This document shows, in pieces, positions 1 through 6,356 of a stretch of DNA of 6,356 nt. Position numbers and translations under genes: made by a program. The stretch lies in assembly GCA_025963615.1 (NCBI GenBank), contig JAOQAL010000013.1, positions 1-6,356 of the forward strand, read 5' to 3'. This DNA comes from Chitinophagaceae bacterium (GTDB taxonomy: Bacteria; Bacteroidota; Bacteroidia; Chitinophagales; Chitinophagaceae). The notes below the pieces were generated by a model. That model was not told where the DNA came from. It saw nothing but the letters and a program-made list of their open reading frames with translations, and searched no databases. The first letter of the stretch is position 1; each line of letters begins with the position of its first letter.

Positions 1-1
1 C

Positions 2-283
2 TATAATAAATCGGGCAACATACCATTGATTTACTTCAAAAATGAGCGAACATCCTTCAAACTGGATGCTAATCCCGGTATTTCTTATGCAATCGCTAAA
101 AAACTCCAGCTGGAAATAGGTTTTAACCAATTGCTGGGTATCGGTTACTATCATGAAAAAGGTCATAATGGCAATAATTATGATACACCTTACAAAACCA
201 ATTCATTTAACATCACTACCGGGTTTAATAACTCTTACTTTTCGTCTCTTTATTTTGGTTTCCGGGTGCTACTGGGTAGCTAG
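2..283 (+). CDS. C-terminal fragment of a probable outer-membrane beta-barrel protein (5' truncated by window edge)
   Basis: The frame is open from base 2 to a TAG at 281-283, giving 93 visible residues with no start of its own that is needed; the gene begins left of the window. The fragment alternates polar and hydrophobic/aromatic residues in short stretches (for example GISYAIAKKLQLEIGF, then NSFNITTGF, then LYFGFRVLLG at the end), separated by a Gly/Asn/Tyr-rich turn. This is the pattern of the last strands of a small Bacteroidota outer-membrane beta-barrel (porin-like family). The chain stops just after the last apparent strand, as in barrels whose C-terminal strand closes the pore. The family assignment is inference from pattern only; a substrate or exact role cannot be named. 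The M48 protease gene starts 29 bp downstream on the same strand, so the two may share a transcript. Confidence 0.6.
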   Translation, partial: YNKSGNIPLIYFKNERTSFKLDANPGISYAIAKKLQLEIGFNQLLGIGYYHEKGHNGNNYDTPYKTNSFNITTGFNNSYFSSLYFGFRVLLGS

Positions 284-312
284 ATTTTATCACCAATCCG
301 GATATTTGCAGG

Positions 313-1386
313 ATGAACGTGTATTCGGGAATATATTATATACAGGGTGGTGTGGAACATACAGCCACCTTTTCGTTTTTTAAAGACAAATTAAATATCA
401 ACTTTAAAGACGAATATCGCCACGAGCGCAAGGTGTATTGGTATTACGATGAAATAGTAAAAGCAGAATTCTGGCAAACCGGTAGAGCGATTATTAACTA
501 TAATGGCTACCCGAAGCAGACAATTGAAATTGCCTCAAAACAGTTTGCTGATGAACTGGAAGAAAATATAAATAGACAAAGCAGACGGTTTTTATTAAAA
601 GCAGTTGGTCATTCATTACCGCTTTTAAGAATCCTGTTTATACTTTTTGTTCTGCTGTTGGTTGCGTATTTCTGGCTGGTTCCTTATCTCGCAGTTCGCC
701 TGGCAGAAAAAGTACCTGTTTCTTATGAAGAAGACCTGGGCCGGGGAATGTATAATGCAATGAAAGCCGGATTTAAAATTGATGAAAAAAGAACAGGGTA
801 CATCAATAACTTTTTTAACGGTTTAAACATTTCGTCACCTTATAACATTCATATTACGGTTGTACATGATGAGATTCCCAATGCCTTTGCAATGCCTGGT
901 GGCAATATAATTCTTTACGATAAAATATTGGCCGGGATGGATAATTATAATGAACTGGCTGCTTTATTAAGTCATGAGTTTTCTCATGTACAAAATAAGC
1001 ATACTACTAAATCATTATTCCGGCAAATGGGAACTTCAATATTTCTGAATGTTATTTCAGGCAATACCAGTGCGGTTAGCAATGCCCTTGTTGGCCAGGC
1101 GAATAATTTAAAAACCCTTTCCTATAGCCGCAGGCTTGAAAAAGAAGCTGACCTGGCAGGAGTACAAATTTTAGCGGCAAGGAAAATTGATTGTAATGGT
1201 TTTGCCGGATTGTTTGAGATGCTGAAAAAGCAAAGCAATATTCAGACTTCTGAATGGATGAGCAGTCATCCTGATCTTGAAAACCGTATTGAATATATTC
1301 AGAGAGATCCGGCATTTAATAAAAATGGAATTGTGGAAAATGAAACCCTGAAAGCCATTTTTATTAAAATAAAGGCGGGGAAATAG
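313..1386 (+). CDS. M48-family membrane-anchored zinc metalloprotease with N-terminal PH/GRAM-like domain
   Basis: The protein has 357 residues and looks complete. Residues 1-100 are beta-rich with a WYYDEI motif and resemble the PH/GRAM-like domain (DUF7092 type) found in front of some M48 peptidases. Residues about 103-128 form one membrane segment; it is preceded by Arg/Lys-rich sequence (NRQSRRFLLK), so by the positive-inside rule the N-terminal domain is cytoplasmic and the protease periplasmic. The catalytic domain shows HEFSH (H221, E222, H225) and the EXXXD motif EKEAD (E276 as third zinc ligand, D280), plus SSHPDLENRI (H319), a histidine motif found after the active site in BepA/Oma1-like members. 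All key residues are present, so it should be active. Family knowledge suggests envelope protein quality control; the substrate is unknown. The ATG at 313 follows only a weak AGG, common in Bacteroidota. It lies 29 bp after the beta-barrel gene, probably in the same transcript. Confidence 0.93.
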   Translation: MNVYSGIYYIQGGVEHTATFSFFKDKLNINFKDEYRHERKVYWYYDEIVKAEFWQTGRAIINYNGYPKQTIEIASKQFADELEENINRQSRRFLLKAVGHSLPLLRILFILFVLLLVAYFWLVPYLAVRLAEKVPVSYEEDLGRGMYNAMKAGFKIDEKRTGYINNFFNGLNISSPYNIHITVVHDEIPNAFAMPGGNIILYDKILAGMDNYNELAALLSHEFSHVQNKHTTKSLFRQMGTSIFLNVISGNTSAVSNALVGQANNLKTLSYSRRLEKEADLAGVQILAARKIDCNGFAGLFEMLKKQSNIQTSEWMSSHPDLENRIEYIQRDPAFNKNGIVENETLKAIFIKIKAGK

Positions 1387-1395
1387 CAAAATCAA

Positions 1396-1454
1396 AAAGC
1401 CATAACATTGACAAAAGAAGTAACACAAACTTTCTTCGTAAACGTTATGGCTTT
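1396..1454. terminator. Convergent-gene hairpin, probable terminator
   Basis: AAAGCCATAAC (1396-1406) and GTTATGGCTTT (1444-1454) are perfect 11-bp inverted repeats with a 37-nt loop that holds a further weak GAAG/CTTC pairing. The structure fills the 79-bp gap between the stop of the M48 gene (plus) and the stop of the M43 gene (minus). Read on the minus strand the stem runs into GGCTTTTTGATTTTGC, a U-rich tail, so it fits best as the terminator of the M43 gene; on the plus strand the tail is less U-rich. The loop is long for a classical intrinsic terminator, so the call is moderate. Confidence 0.5.
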
Positions 1455-1465
1455 GAGAATACATT

Positions 1466-2449
1466 TTATTGAGCAAATGAAACTCTGGGCCCACCAGCAG
1501 CAAAAACGGCAAGCATCCGTGTTTTTTGCCCTGCGCTAAACATATACATACAGGCGTCATCCGTATAATCCATATAATTCATGGTCATTTCGACTGGGGT
1601 TCCGGTGCAGGTGCTGTAATGAGGATAAGAAGGACAACCGAAATTGGCTGTATTAGCTTGTGGCGTATCACCTACCTGGTCGTTACCGCAATTAGCATCA
1701 CCCCAAATATGACGAAGATTCATCCAGTGTCCAACTTCGTGGGTAGCGGTGCGCCCTTTATGATACGGAGCCGTTACCGTACCAGTCCGGCCAAAAGCAT
1801 TATTGTCCACAACTACACCATCTGTTGCAGAGCTGCCACCCGGAAATTGCGCATATCCTAGTATACCACCGCCCAGGTTGCACGACCATAAATTAAGTTT
1901 TGTCGTTGGGCTAGTGGGCGCAATTCCACCACCGGAAGTCTTTTTCATTGCATCATTGGTTCCCCAGCTTCTTTTGCTTGTGCTTTTGCGTATGATTTGG
2001 TCAAGAACAAAACGGACATTAACATTTCCTGATCTTACGGCCTGGAATATTGAAGGGGTCTTGTTATAATCTGTGTTTGTTGCTGCGAAATCCTCATTCA
2101 ATACATCAATCTGCGATTGAATCTGGGCCTGTGAAATATTTTCTGACGAAGTCTTATATAGAACATTCACAACGACTGGTATTTCAATTATACCTCCAGC
2201 CAATAACCGAGCTTCTTCAGCCGGATTGCTGGCCATACGCCGCGTAAAAGATTCTATATCGTCCATGCGTTTTTGTAGCGAAGGATCGGCTTTTAATTGT
2301 TCTATTAACACATCATTGGAAGCGCAGCTTCGCTGATTAATTGCTACCGTTTCATCCAACTGATTGCTTTCATCATCAGGTCTTGCAGATTTATTGCAAC
2401 TGAGGGTAATAAGTAGACTGGTTGCAAAAAAAAGGGTGAATTTTCTCAT
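1466..2449 (-). CDS. M43-family (pappalysin/cytophagalysin-type) zinc metalloprotease lipoprotein
   Basis: The protein has 327 residues from the ATG at 2449. I prefer this start over an in-frame TTG at 2485 because it puts a clean lipoprotein signal at the N-terminus: MRKFTLFF, a hydrophobic core, then LITLSC with the lipid-modified cysteine at C18. Residues 19-100 look like a pro-region, with a free C42 (QRSCASND) that could act as a cysteine switch, as in latent M43 enzymes. The catalytic core has HEVGHWMNLRHIWGD at 237-251: zinc ligands H237, H241 and H247 and catalytic E238. The Met-turn is MNYMDY at 290-295 (M293 most likely). C254, C272, C281 and C300 match the two-disulphide arrangement known from ulilysin. 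The protein ends at the catalytic domain with no type IX secretion domain, so it should be a cell-envelope-anchored protease; whether it faces the periplasm or the outside is not clear. Substrate unknown. Confidence 0.92.
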   Translation of the reverse strand: MRKFTLFFATSLLITLSCNKSARPDDESNQLDETVAINQRSCASNDVLIEQLKADPSLQKRMDDIESFTRRMASNPAEEARLLAGGIIEIPVVVNVLYKTSSENISQAQIQSQIDVLNEDFAATNTDYNKTPSIFQAVRSGNVNVRFVLDQIIRKSTSKRSWGTNDAMKKTSGGGIAPTSPTTKLNLWSCNLGGGILGYAQFPGGSSATDGVVVDNNAFGRTGTVTAPYHKGRTATHEVGHWMNLRHIWGDANCGNDQVGDTPQANTANFGCPSYPHYSTCTGTPVEMTMNYMDYTDDACMYMFSAGQKTRMLAVFAAGGPRVSFAQ

Positions 2450-2473
2450 ACATGTGCTTTTTTGGTTTATCTG

Positions 2474-2488
2474 TAGTTGTCTCAACTA
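2474..2488. repeat. Small perfect inverted repeat in the M43 gene leader
   Basis: TAGTTG-TCT-CAACTA is a perfect 6-bp inverted repeat with a 3-nt spacer, located 25-39 bp before the chosen M43 start codon. It could be an operator half-site pair or a small leader hairpin. It also overlaps the alternative TTG start. An IR of this size can arise by chance, so no function is claimed. Confidence 0.25.
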
Positions 2489-2514
2489 AATGTCAGGTTA
2501 ATATCTCTTCATAA

Positions 2515-2522
2515 AAAATATA
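2515..2522 (-). promoter_or_regulatory. Weak candidate -7 promoter element for the M43 gene
   Basis: On the minus strand TATATTTT approximates the Bacteroidota -7 consensus TAnnTTTG, 65 bp before the ATG at 2449. The final G is missing and I see no TTTG at the expected -33 spacing, so this is only a tentative placement of the promoter that the M43 gene should have in this spacer. Confidence 0.15.
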
Positions 2523-2670
2523 GTTATTAACAGCTGGCAGGAACTGATTGGACACTGAAAGGATTGCCGGCTTTTAGTTAAACTTTAGATGATGGAACCA
2601 GTCTGAAGATACAACTTACAAGGATGAATGAGTTTGAAAAGGTGACAGGAAGTATTGTTTGAAGTTTAAA

Positions 2671-2740
2671 ATGAGGAGCGACGCAATATTGAATAAATGA
2701 CCGCTGAGGAACAACGATAGGGGTCCAAACATATGATTGC
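2671..2740. repeat. Degenerate dispersed-repeat relic (GAGGAGCGAAGCAATC-type)
   Basis: ATGAGGAGCGACGCAATAT followed by AATGACCGCTGAGGAACAACG and then GGGGTCC resembles, from memory, a decayed copy of the noncoding repeats of type GCGAGGAGCGAAGCAATC that are scattered between genes in many bacteria, including Bacteroidota. Within it TGAGGAGCGACG (2672-2683) and TGAGGAACAACG (2705-2716) form an imperfect direct repeat with two mismatches, 33 bp apart. No reading frame or transposase piece is associated. The family match is recollection and is not verified. Confidence 0.35.
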
Positions 2741-2781
2741 CTGAGTTTTATCTAAGCCATTATGATCCGTAGCCGGAAACT

Positions 2782-2925
2782 AAAAAGAGGCTGTCTCAAA
2801 AGGAGTATTTCACACAAGGGCGCAAAGAAGCAAAGAACGCCAAGAGATGAACTGTTAAGAATCAATCTTTCCTTTCTCAACATCTCTGCGGGATTATTTT
2901 AAAATAACACTATTGAGACAGCCTC
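2782..2925 (-). terminator. Possible terminator of the peptide-transporter operon formed by the terminal repeats
   Basis: On the minus strand the closing arm TTGAGACAGCCTC is followed at once by TTTTT (2782-2786), the arrangement of an intrinsic terminator, and the whole structure lies directly after the OPT gene. The two arms are more than 110 nt apart, which is long for efficient folding, though nested pairings inside could bring them together. Inference only. Confidence 0.3.
2787..2925. mobile_element. 139-bp MITE-like / IS-derived element with perfect 13-bp terminal inverted repeats
   Basis: GAGGCTGTCTCAA (2787-2799) and TTGAGACAGCCTC (2913-2925) are perfect 13-bp inverted repeats enclosing 113 bp with no gene. 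Inside are a tandem GCAAAGAA x2 (2822-2837), a nested AGAGATG/CATCTCT pair (2843-2849 and 2881-2887) and a 14-nt palindrome TTATTTTAAAATAA (2894-2907). The termini recall insertion-sequence ends frequent in Bacteroidota, and the CGCAAAGAAGCAAAGAACGC stretch recalls a widespread short intergenic repeat; both resemblances are from memory. I see no clear target-site duplication, so either it has decayed or the ends are misjudged. The element begins 26 bp after the OPT stop codon. Confidence 0.5.
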
Positions 2926-2951
2926 CTTCTTTTCAACCTTATAATTATTAG

Positions 2952-5030
2952 CTAGGCAGATTTGTTTTTCCCAAGAGCGACGCGGTAAAGTATAAGACAC
3001 ATTAGCGCGAAGAAAGCAACTCCCAACCATTTATATCCTTCCATACCCAATACCGCCGGACTGCTTAATGAATGTTCGGTATTCACCTTCGCCAGTTTTT
3101 GACTGATGTTGTCACTGGCTGAAAGGAAAGCTACCAATACGCCGGCAATGGCTCCGCCTGCCACGAGGCCTGTCGCAAATAGATTTCCTTTGCCTAGATC
3201 TTCTTCTTCAGCCGCAATCGGTATCTCTTTCCTTTTATTTCTCCAGTCAACAACCCCACGGATGGCTCCGCCAATAAAAATGGGAAGGGTAGTAGATAAT
3301 GGCAGGTAAATACCAATAGCGAAACTCAATGCCTTTATACCACACAATTCCATAACGATGGCGATAAACACGCCTACCAGTACAAACTGCCAATCAAGGT
3401 TAAATGATAAAATCCCTTTTATCAATGTTGCCATCAACGTGCCCTGTGGGGCAGGGTATAAGTCGGTACCGATGGCGTGTTGAATACCTTGTGCCGCCAT
3501 GGCTGCCGTAGGAGTATCTAATATTTTTATGGTTGCCCCGATGGCAACCGAAGAAACGATGGCCCCGATGAAAAGGGCGATCTGTTGGTGTCTGGGTGTA
3601 GCGCCTACAATATATCCTGTTTTCAAATCCTGCGAAGTTCCGCCGGCATTGGCTGCCGCGATGCATATCATGCCACCCACTACCAGGGCCATGGGTTCGT
3701 AAATATGCCCGGTCCATTTTACGGCGATAAAAATTAAACAGGTGCCCATGAGCGTGGCAATGGTCATACCGCTGATAGGACTATTCGAAGAACCAATCAA
3801 TCCCACAATACGGGAGGCTACCGTTACAAAGAAGGCTCCGAAAATTATAACGAGCAATCCTAATAATAATTTACTTCCAATGGAACTGCCGGGAATTAGG
3901 CTGTTGGGAAGCAGCGCAATCACCAATACAAGCGCGAGGCTGCCAATGCCAACCACTTTAATAGATAGATCTCTTTCTGTCCTTGGAATGACAGTAGGGG
4001 TACCTGTACCTGCCTTGTCTTTTTTTAGAGAGCCAATACTTCCCCTGAACGAAGAAATAATAGTAGGCATTGTTTTTATTAAAGTAATAAAACCACCGGC
4101 TGCTACAGCGCCCGCGCCTATCTGCCGCACATACGCCCGGTAGATAGCTGTTGACCAGTCTGCAAAACCATGTGTAACGGGATCCCATCCCCCGGGTCCA
4201 CCCGCGGCAGTAATATCTTTGAGATAACCCAATTTTACCAGTTGCAAAGCGATAATACTTCCATTGTCATTTAACAAACTTGCGAGTAGAGGGGTGAACA
4301 CAAACCAGCTTAATACACTACCTGCTACCAATATGCCGCCAATCTTTGGACCAATAATATAACCGACACCGAGATACTCAGGCGTGATTTCGCCACTTAC
4401 TTTTGCGGACGGAAAAAACTTCTGAGTTTGCTTTGTCATGAATGCCGGGACTTCAGCCACTACATGAAATACTTTTGGGAGTAAAGCATAAACAAACGCA
4501 ACTCCCAGACCCATGAAAGCGGTTTTGGAAAAATCACCTCCCCGTTCACCGGCCTTTAATACTGACGCGCAGGCTGTACCTTCGGGATAAGGTAAGGTGG
4601 CATGTTCATTTACAATTAACGACTTGCGGAGTGGAATCATCATCAGGGTACCAAGCATACCACCCACAATAGCCAAAATCAGAATGGTGAAATAATTAAA
4701 ATAATTGGCGCTGCTGGCTTCACTTAAAAACAAAAACCCCGGTAAAGTAAATACTACGCCGCCGGCAATACTTTCTCCGGCAGAACCTGTTGTTTGTATA
4801 ATATTATTTTCAAGAATAGTAGTCTTTAAAAATTTTCTACCCAGGGTGATGGCAATCACTGCAATGGGGATGGATGCTGAAACAGTAAGACCCGCTTTTA
4901 ATGCAAGATAAACCGTAGAGGCACCAAAAATAATTCCAAAAGCAGCACCGGTTAACACTGACTTAATGGTAAATTCAGCCATATTGGTTTCTGGTGATAC
5001 AAAGGGTTTGAACTTAGGTTGTTCAGCCAT
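2952..5030 (-). CDS. OPT-family oligopeptide transporter
   Basis: This is an integral inner-membrane protein of 692 residues, the usual size for bacterial OPT proteins, with roughly 14-16 hydrophobic segments. Family hallmarks in order: GLTVSASIPIAV near 47-58, ENNIIQTTGSAGESIAGG (74-91), LPYPEGTACA (146-155), GSSNSPISGMTIA (413-425), and GGTSQDLKTG with ATPRHQQ (463-483). A cytoplasmic-looking charged linker rich in Lys/Arg sits near 333-355 and another near 594-614. OPT proteins are secondary transporters of small peptides or related metal chelates, probably ion-coupled; which substrate is used here cannot be read from sequence. I chose the ATG at 5030 (MAEQPKFKPF) because family members begin close to this segment; an in-frame ATG at 5099 would add 23 residues (MPVKAIQKLYYFF...) of unlikely, non-family sequence. 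The POT transporter gene ends 94 bp upstream on the same strand, so the two are probably one operon. Confidence 0.95.
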   Translation of the reverse strand: MAEQPKFKPFVSPETNMAEFTIKSVLTGAAFGIIFGASTVYLALKAGLTVSASIPIAVIAITLGRKFLKTTILENNIIQTTGSAGESIAGGVVFTLPGFLFLSEASSANYFNYFTILILAIVGGMLGTLMMIPLRKSLIVNEHATLPYPEGTACASVLKAGERGGDFSKTAFMGLGVAFVYALLPKVFHVVAEVPAFMTKQTQKFFPSAKVSGEITPEYLGVGYIIGPKIGGILVAGSVLSWFVFTPLLASLLNDNGSIIALQLVKLGYLKDITAAGGPGGWDPVTHGFADWSTAIYRAYVRQIGAGAVAAGGFITLIKTMPTIISSFRGSIGSLKKDKAGTGTPTVIPRTERDLSIKVVGIGSLALVLVIALLPNSLIPGSSIGSKLLLGLLVIIFGAFFVTVASRIVGLIGSSNSPISGMTIATLMGTCLIFIAVKWTGHIYEPMALVVGGMICIAAANAGGTSQDLKTGYIVGATPRHQQIALFIGAIVSSVAIGATIKILDTPTAAMAAQGIQHAIGTDLYPAPQGTLMATLIKGILSFNLDWQFVLVGVFIAIVMELCGIKALSFAIGIYLPLSTTLPIFIGGAIRGVVDWRNKRKEIPIAAEEEDLGKGNLFATGLVAGGAIAGVLVAFLSASDNISQKLAKVNTEHSLSSPAVLGMEGYKWLGVAFFALMCLILYRVALGKNKSA

Positions 5031-5124
5031 AGCAGTTGATTTTGTTGAAGTAAGGTAAATAAAAAAGTAATACAGTTTTTGTATTGCCTTTACAGGCATA
5101 TAAAACGGATCAACGATATCTCTA
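5031..5124 (-). other. POT-OPT intergenic leader
   Basis: This 94-bp gap contains two small adjacent inverted repeats, TACA-N5-TGTA (5071-5083) and TGCC-N6-GGCA (5085-5098), but no U-rich terminator tail and no good match to the Bacteroidota promoter consensus. This favours read-through from the POT gene into OPT. The second repeat overlaps the alternative OPT start at 5099. Confidence 0.35.
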
Positions 5125-6356
5125 TTACATCATCTTCTGCAACTTTCTGGTAAGCAGGAATAACAGGAACGCCGCAACTCCACTCATGGCTACAAAAAGC
5201 ATAAAGAAGTCATATAGGTTATTCATGTGGTAACCCAGAAAATAGGTTGTTTTCCCATCCGGGTATAGGGCACTTAATGAGCCGGCCAGTTTGTTGCCAA
5301 AAGCGTTAGCAGTAAACCAAACAGCCATTAATAAAGAAGCAAATTTAACAGGCGATAATTTATTCACCAGCGATAATCCGATCGGGGATAAACATAATTC
5401 GCCGCAGGTATGCAATGCATATAAAACGGTAAGCCAGATCATACTAACTTGTACGCCTGGTTGAATATTTTTCACGCCATAAGCAATCCACAAATAACCG
5501 AGCCCCACCAATAACAACCCCAGGGCCATTTTAGTAGGTGACGAAGGCTCTCTTTTTTTCAACATCAACCAGAACCAGGCAAAAAAGGGGGCAAACAAAA
5601 TAATAAAAATCGAGTTCAGTGACTGGAACAAACTGGCTGGAATTTCACCGATGTTTATATTGTCTGGATGGTAGAGAATAAGAAAAATATTTCCGGCAAT
5701 AACGGCCGCAGCCAGTAGGAATAAGAGAAAATAAGTAGTTAACCGTAATGCCTTGTCACTTGCGGAAGCAAGATTTTTAGAAACCTTCTGAAAAAGAGTG
5801 ACGTCATAATAAAGTAAAGCGGCTGAAAAAACATAAATGATCCAGGAAGGGATATTCAATCCCAGGTAGCGGTTGGTTTGTTTGTCCGCGAAAAAAGTTA
5901 AAGAAGCGCCTGTCTGTTCAAAGGCGCTCCAGAAAAAAATTACGAAAAAACATACAACAATAATTACGGCGACCTTACTTTTTTCTATTGGCGTTAAAGA
6001 TTTATCAGTATAAATGATGGCCGGAATAATTATAAAACAGGCAATCAGTAAATAGAAAATATAGCTGAATACTTTGGCATCAAAATAAAACAGGCCGATA
6101 ACTAAAAAAGAAAGTACCGTCAAGCCAATAACCGTTAAAGCCGGGGACAAGGCTGCTTTCGGAGTTCCTGTAGGAATCATGCCCAGCACGTTCTTATCAG
6201 GATCTGTTACATATTTCCGGTGAAAGGCAAGTTGCACCAACACGCTTATTATCATGCCGATGCCTGCTACCAGGAAGGCCCATTTGAAATCTGCAGGATT
6301 ACCAGTATCGCCTGCTAATCCGCAAACGAGGGGACCGATTGCTCCACCCGTATTAA
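5125..6356 (-). CDS. POT/PTR2-family proton-coupled di/tripeptide transporter (N-terminus beyond window edge)
   Basis: The frame stays open past the ATG at 6255 to the window edge, giving 409 visible residues; the true start lies outside. The first visible residues NTGGAIGPLVCG match the end of the family signature (xNxGxxxxPLxxG) in the N-terminal half, so about 100-150 residues are missing, including the ExxER motif of the first helix. Visible hallmarks are FFWSAFEQTGASLTFFAD (starting near visible residue 140), SLNSIFIILFAPFFAWFW (near 245-262) and GELCLSPIGLSLVNKLSP followed by MAVWFTANAFGNKLAG (near 318-357). Ten or so membrane helices are visible, ending with a basic tail RKLQKMM. POT proteins are MFS-fold inner-membrane symporters that take up di- and tripeptides with protons. 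The gene is followed by the OPT transporter on the same strand with no clear terminator between, suggesting a shared transcript. DtpT-like, but no symbol is assigned without the N-terminus. Confidence 0.95.
   Translation of the reverse strand, partial: NTGGAIGPLVCGLAGDTGNPADFKWAFLVAGIGMIISVLVQLAFHRKYVTDPDKNVLGMIPTGTPKAALSPALTVIGLTVLSFLVIGLFYFDAKVFSYIFYLLIACFIIIPAIIYTDKSLTPIEKSKVAVIIVVCFFVIFFWSAFEQTGASLTFFADKQTNRYLGLNIPSWIIYVFSAALLYYDVTLFQKVSKNLASASDKALRLTTYFLLFLLAAAVIAGNIFLILYHPDNINIGEIPASLFQSLNSIFIILFAPFFAWFWLMLKKREPSSPTKMALGLLLVGLGYLWIAYGVKNIQPGVQVSMIWLTVLYALHTCGELCLSPIGLSLVNKLSPVKFASLLMAVWFTANAFGNKLAGSLSALYPDGKTTYFLGYHMNNLYDFFMLFVAMSGVAAFLLFLLTRKLQKMM

Larger units (their letters stand above)
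2450..2786. other. Gene-free spacer upstream of the M43 gene
   Basis: Neither strand carries a convincing gene here. The longest open stretch I could read on the minus strand (about 50 codons) has no start codon, no family resemblance and follows a stop directly. The stretch must hold the M43 promoter near its left end. Its right half contains the degenerate repeat listed separately. The rest shows nothing I recognise. Confidence 0.6.

Noticed and set aside
153..383. Plus-strand 76-codon frame spanning the beta-barrel/M48 junction
   Set aside because: It overlaps two better-supported genes in a different frame and has no recognisable feature.
1076..1560. Minus-strand open frames overlapping the end of the M48 gene
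   Set aside because: They run antisense through the catalytic domain and terminator hairpin, lack a start context, and show no domain. They are shadows.
1526..2247. Plus-strand open frames opposite the M43 gene
   Set aside because: The minus-strand frame carries the full HEXXH motif, Met-turn and lipoprotein signal; the plus-strand frames show nothing coherent.
2450..2486. TTG start at 2485 for the M43 protease, adding 12 residues
   Set aside because: The extension is polar (MRQLQINQKSTC) and would bury the lipoprotein signal; the ATG at 2449 gives a standard signal peptide.
2590..2760. A 50-codon minus-strand open stretch in the spacer as a small gene
   Set aside because: It has no start codon or ribosome binding site, follows a stop directly, and overlaps the degenerate repeat.
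2787..2925. Reading the element as a CRISPR array or attachment site
   Set aside because: The only direct repeat is an 8-nt tandem pair without spacers, and there is no integrase or tRNA nearby.
3400..4188. Open frames of 76-133 codons on both strands inside the OPT gene
   Set aside because: They lie in other frames of a clearly conserved transporter gene, have low-complexity composition typical of shadow frames, and resemble no family.

Overview
The base composition (moderately AT-rich), weak or absent Shine-Dalgarno sequences, a lipoprotein metalloprotease of the M43 type, a POT/OPT transporter pair and an outer-membrane beta-barrel C-terminus all point to a Bacteroidota chromosome, probably near the Chitinophagaceae. 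The organism assignment is inference from gene style, not from a marker gene.

Layout: (1) 2-1386, plus strand: the C-terminal end of an apparent outer-membrane beta-barrel protein, followed after 29 bp by a complete membrane-anchored M48 zinc metalloprotease. (2) 1387-1465: a short convergent spacer with a perfect 11-bp inverted repeat, likely a terminator. (3) 1466-2449, minus strand: a lipoprotein of the M43 (pappalysin-type) metalloprotease family. (4) 2450-2951: a roughly 500-bp gene-free region containing a degenerate dispersed-repeat relic (about 2671-2740) and a 139-bp element bounded by perfect 13-bp inverted repeats (2787-2925), which looks like a MITE or IS-derived element and may also end transcription of the upstream transporter gene. 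(5) 2952-6356, minus strand: an OPT-family oligopeptide transporter preceded by a POT/PTR2-family proton-coupled peptide transporter whose N-terminus lies beyond the right edge.

How the genes may work together: two unrelated secondary peptide transporters sit in tandem and are probably co-transcribed (POT first, then OPT), which suggests a peptide-uptake locus. The M43 lipoprotein protease lies downstream on the same strand but is separated by the repeat-bearing spacer, so it is probably its own unit; a role in making peptides for the transporters is possible but speculative. The M48 protease resembles envelope quality-control proteases and may be co-transcribed with the outer-membrane protein gene before it.

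I see no convincing novel system, RNA gene or CRISPR array. The most interesting part is the repeat-rich spacer at 2450-2951.
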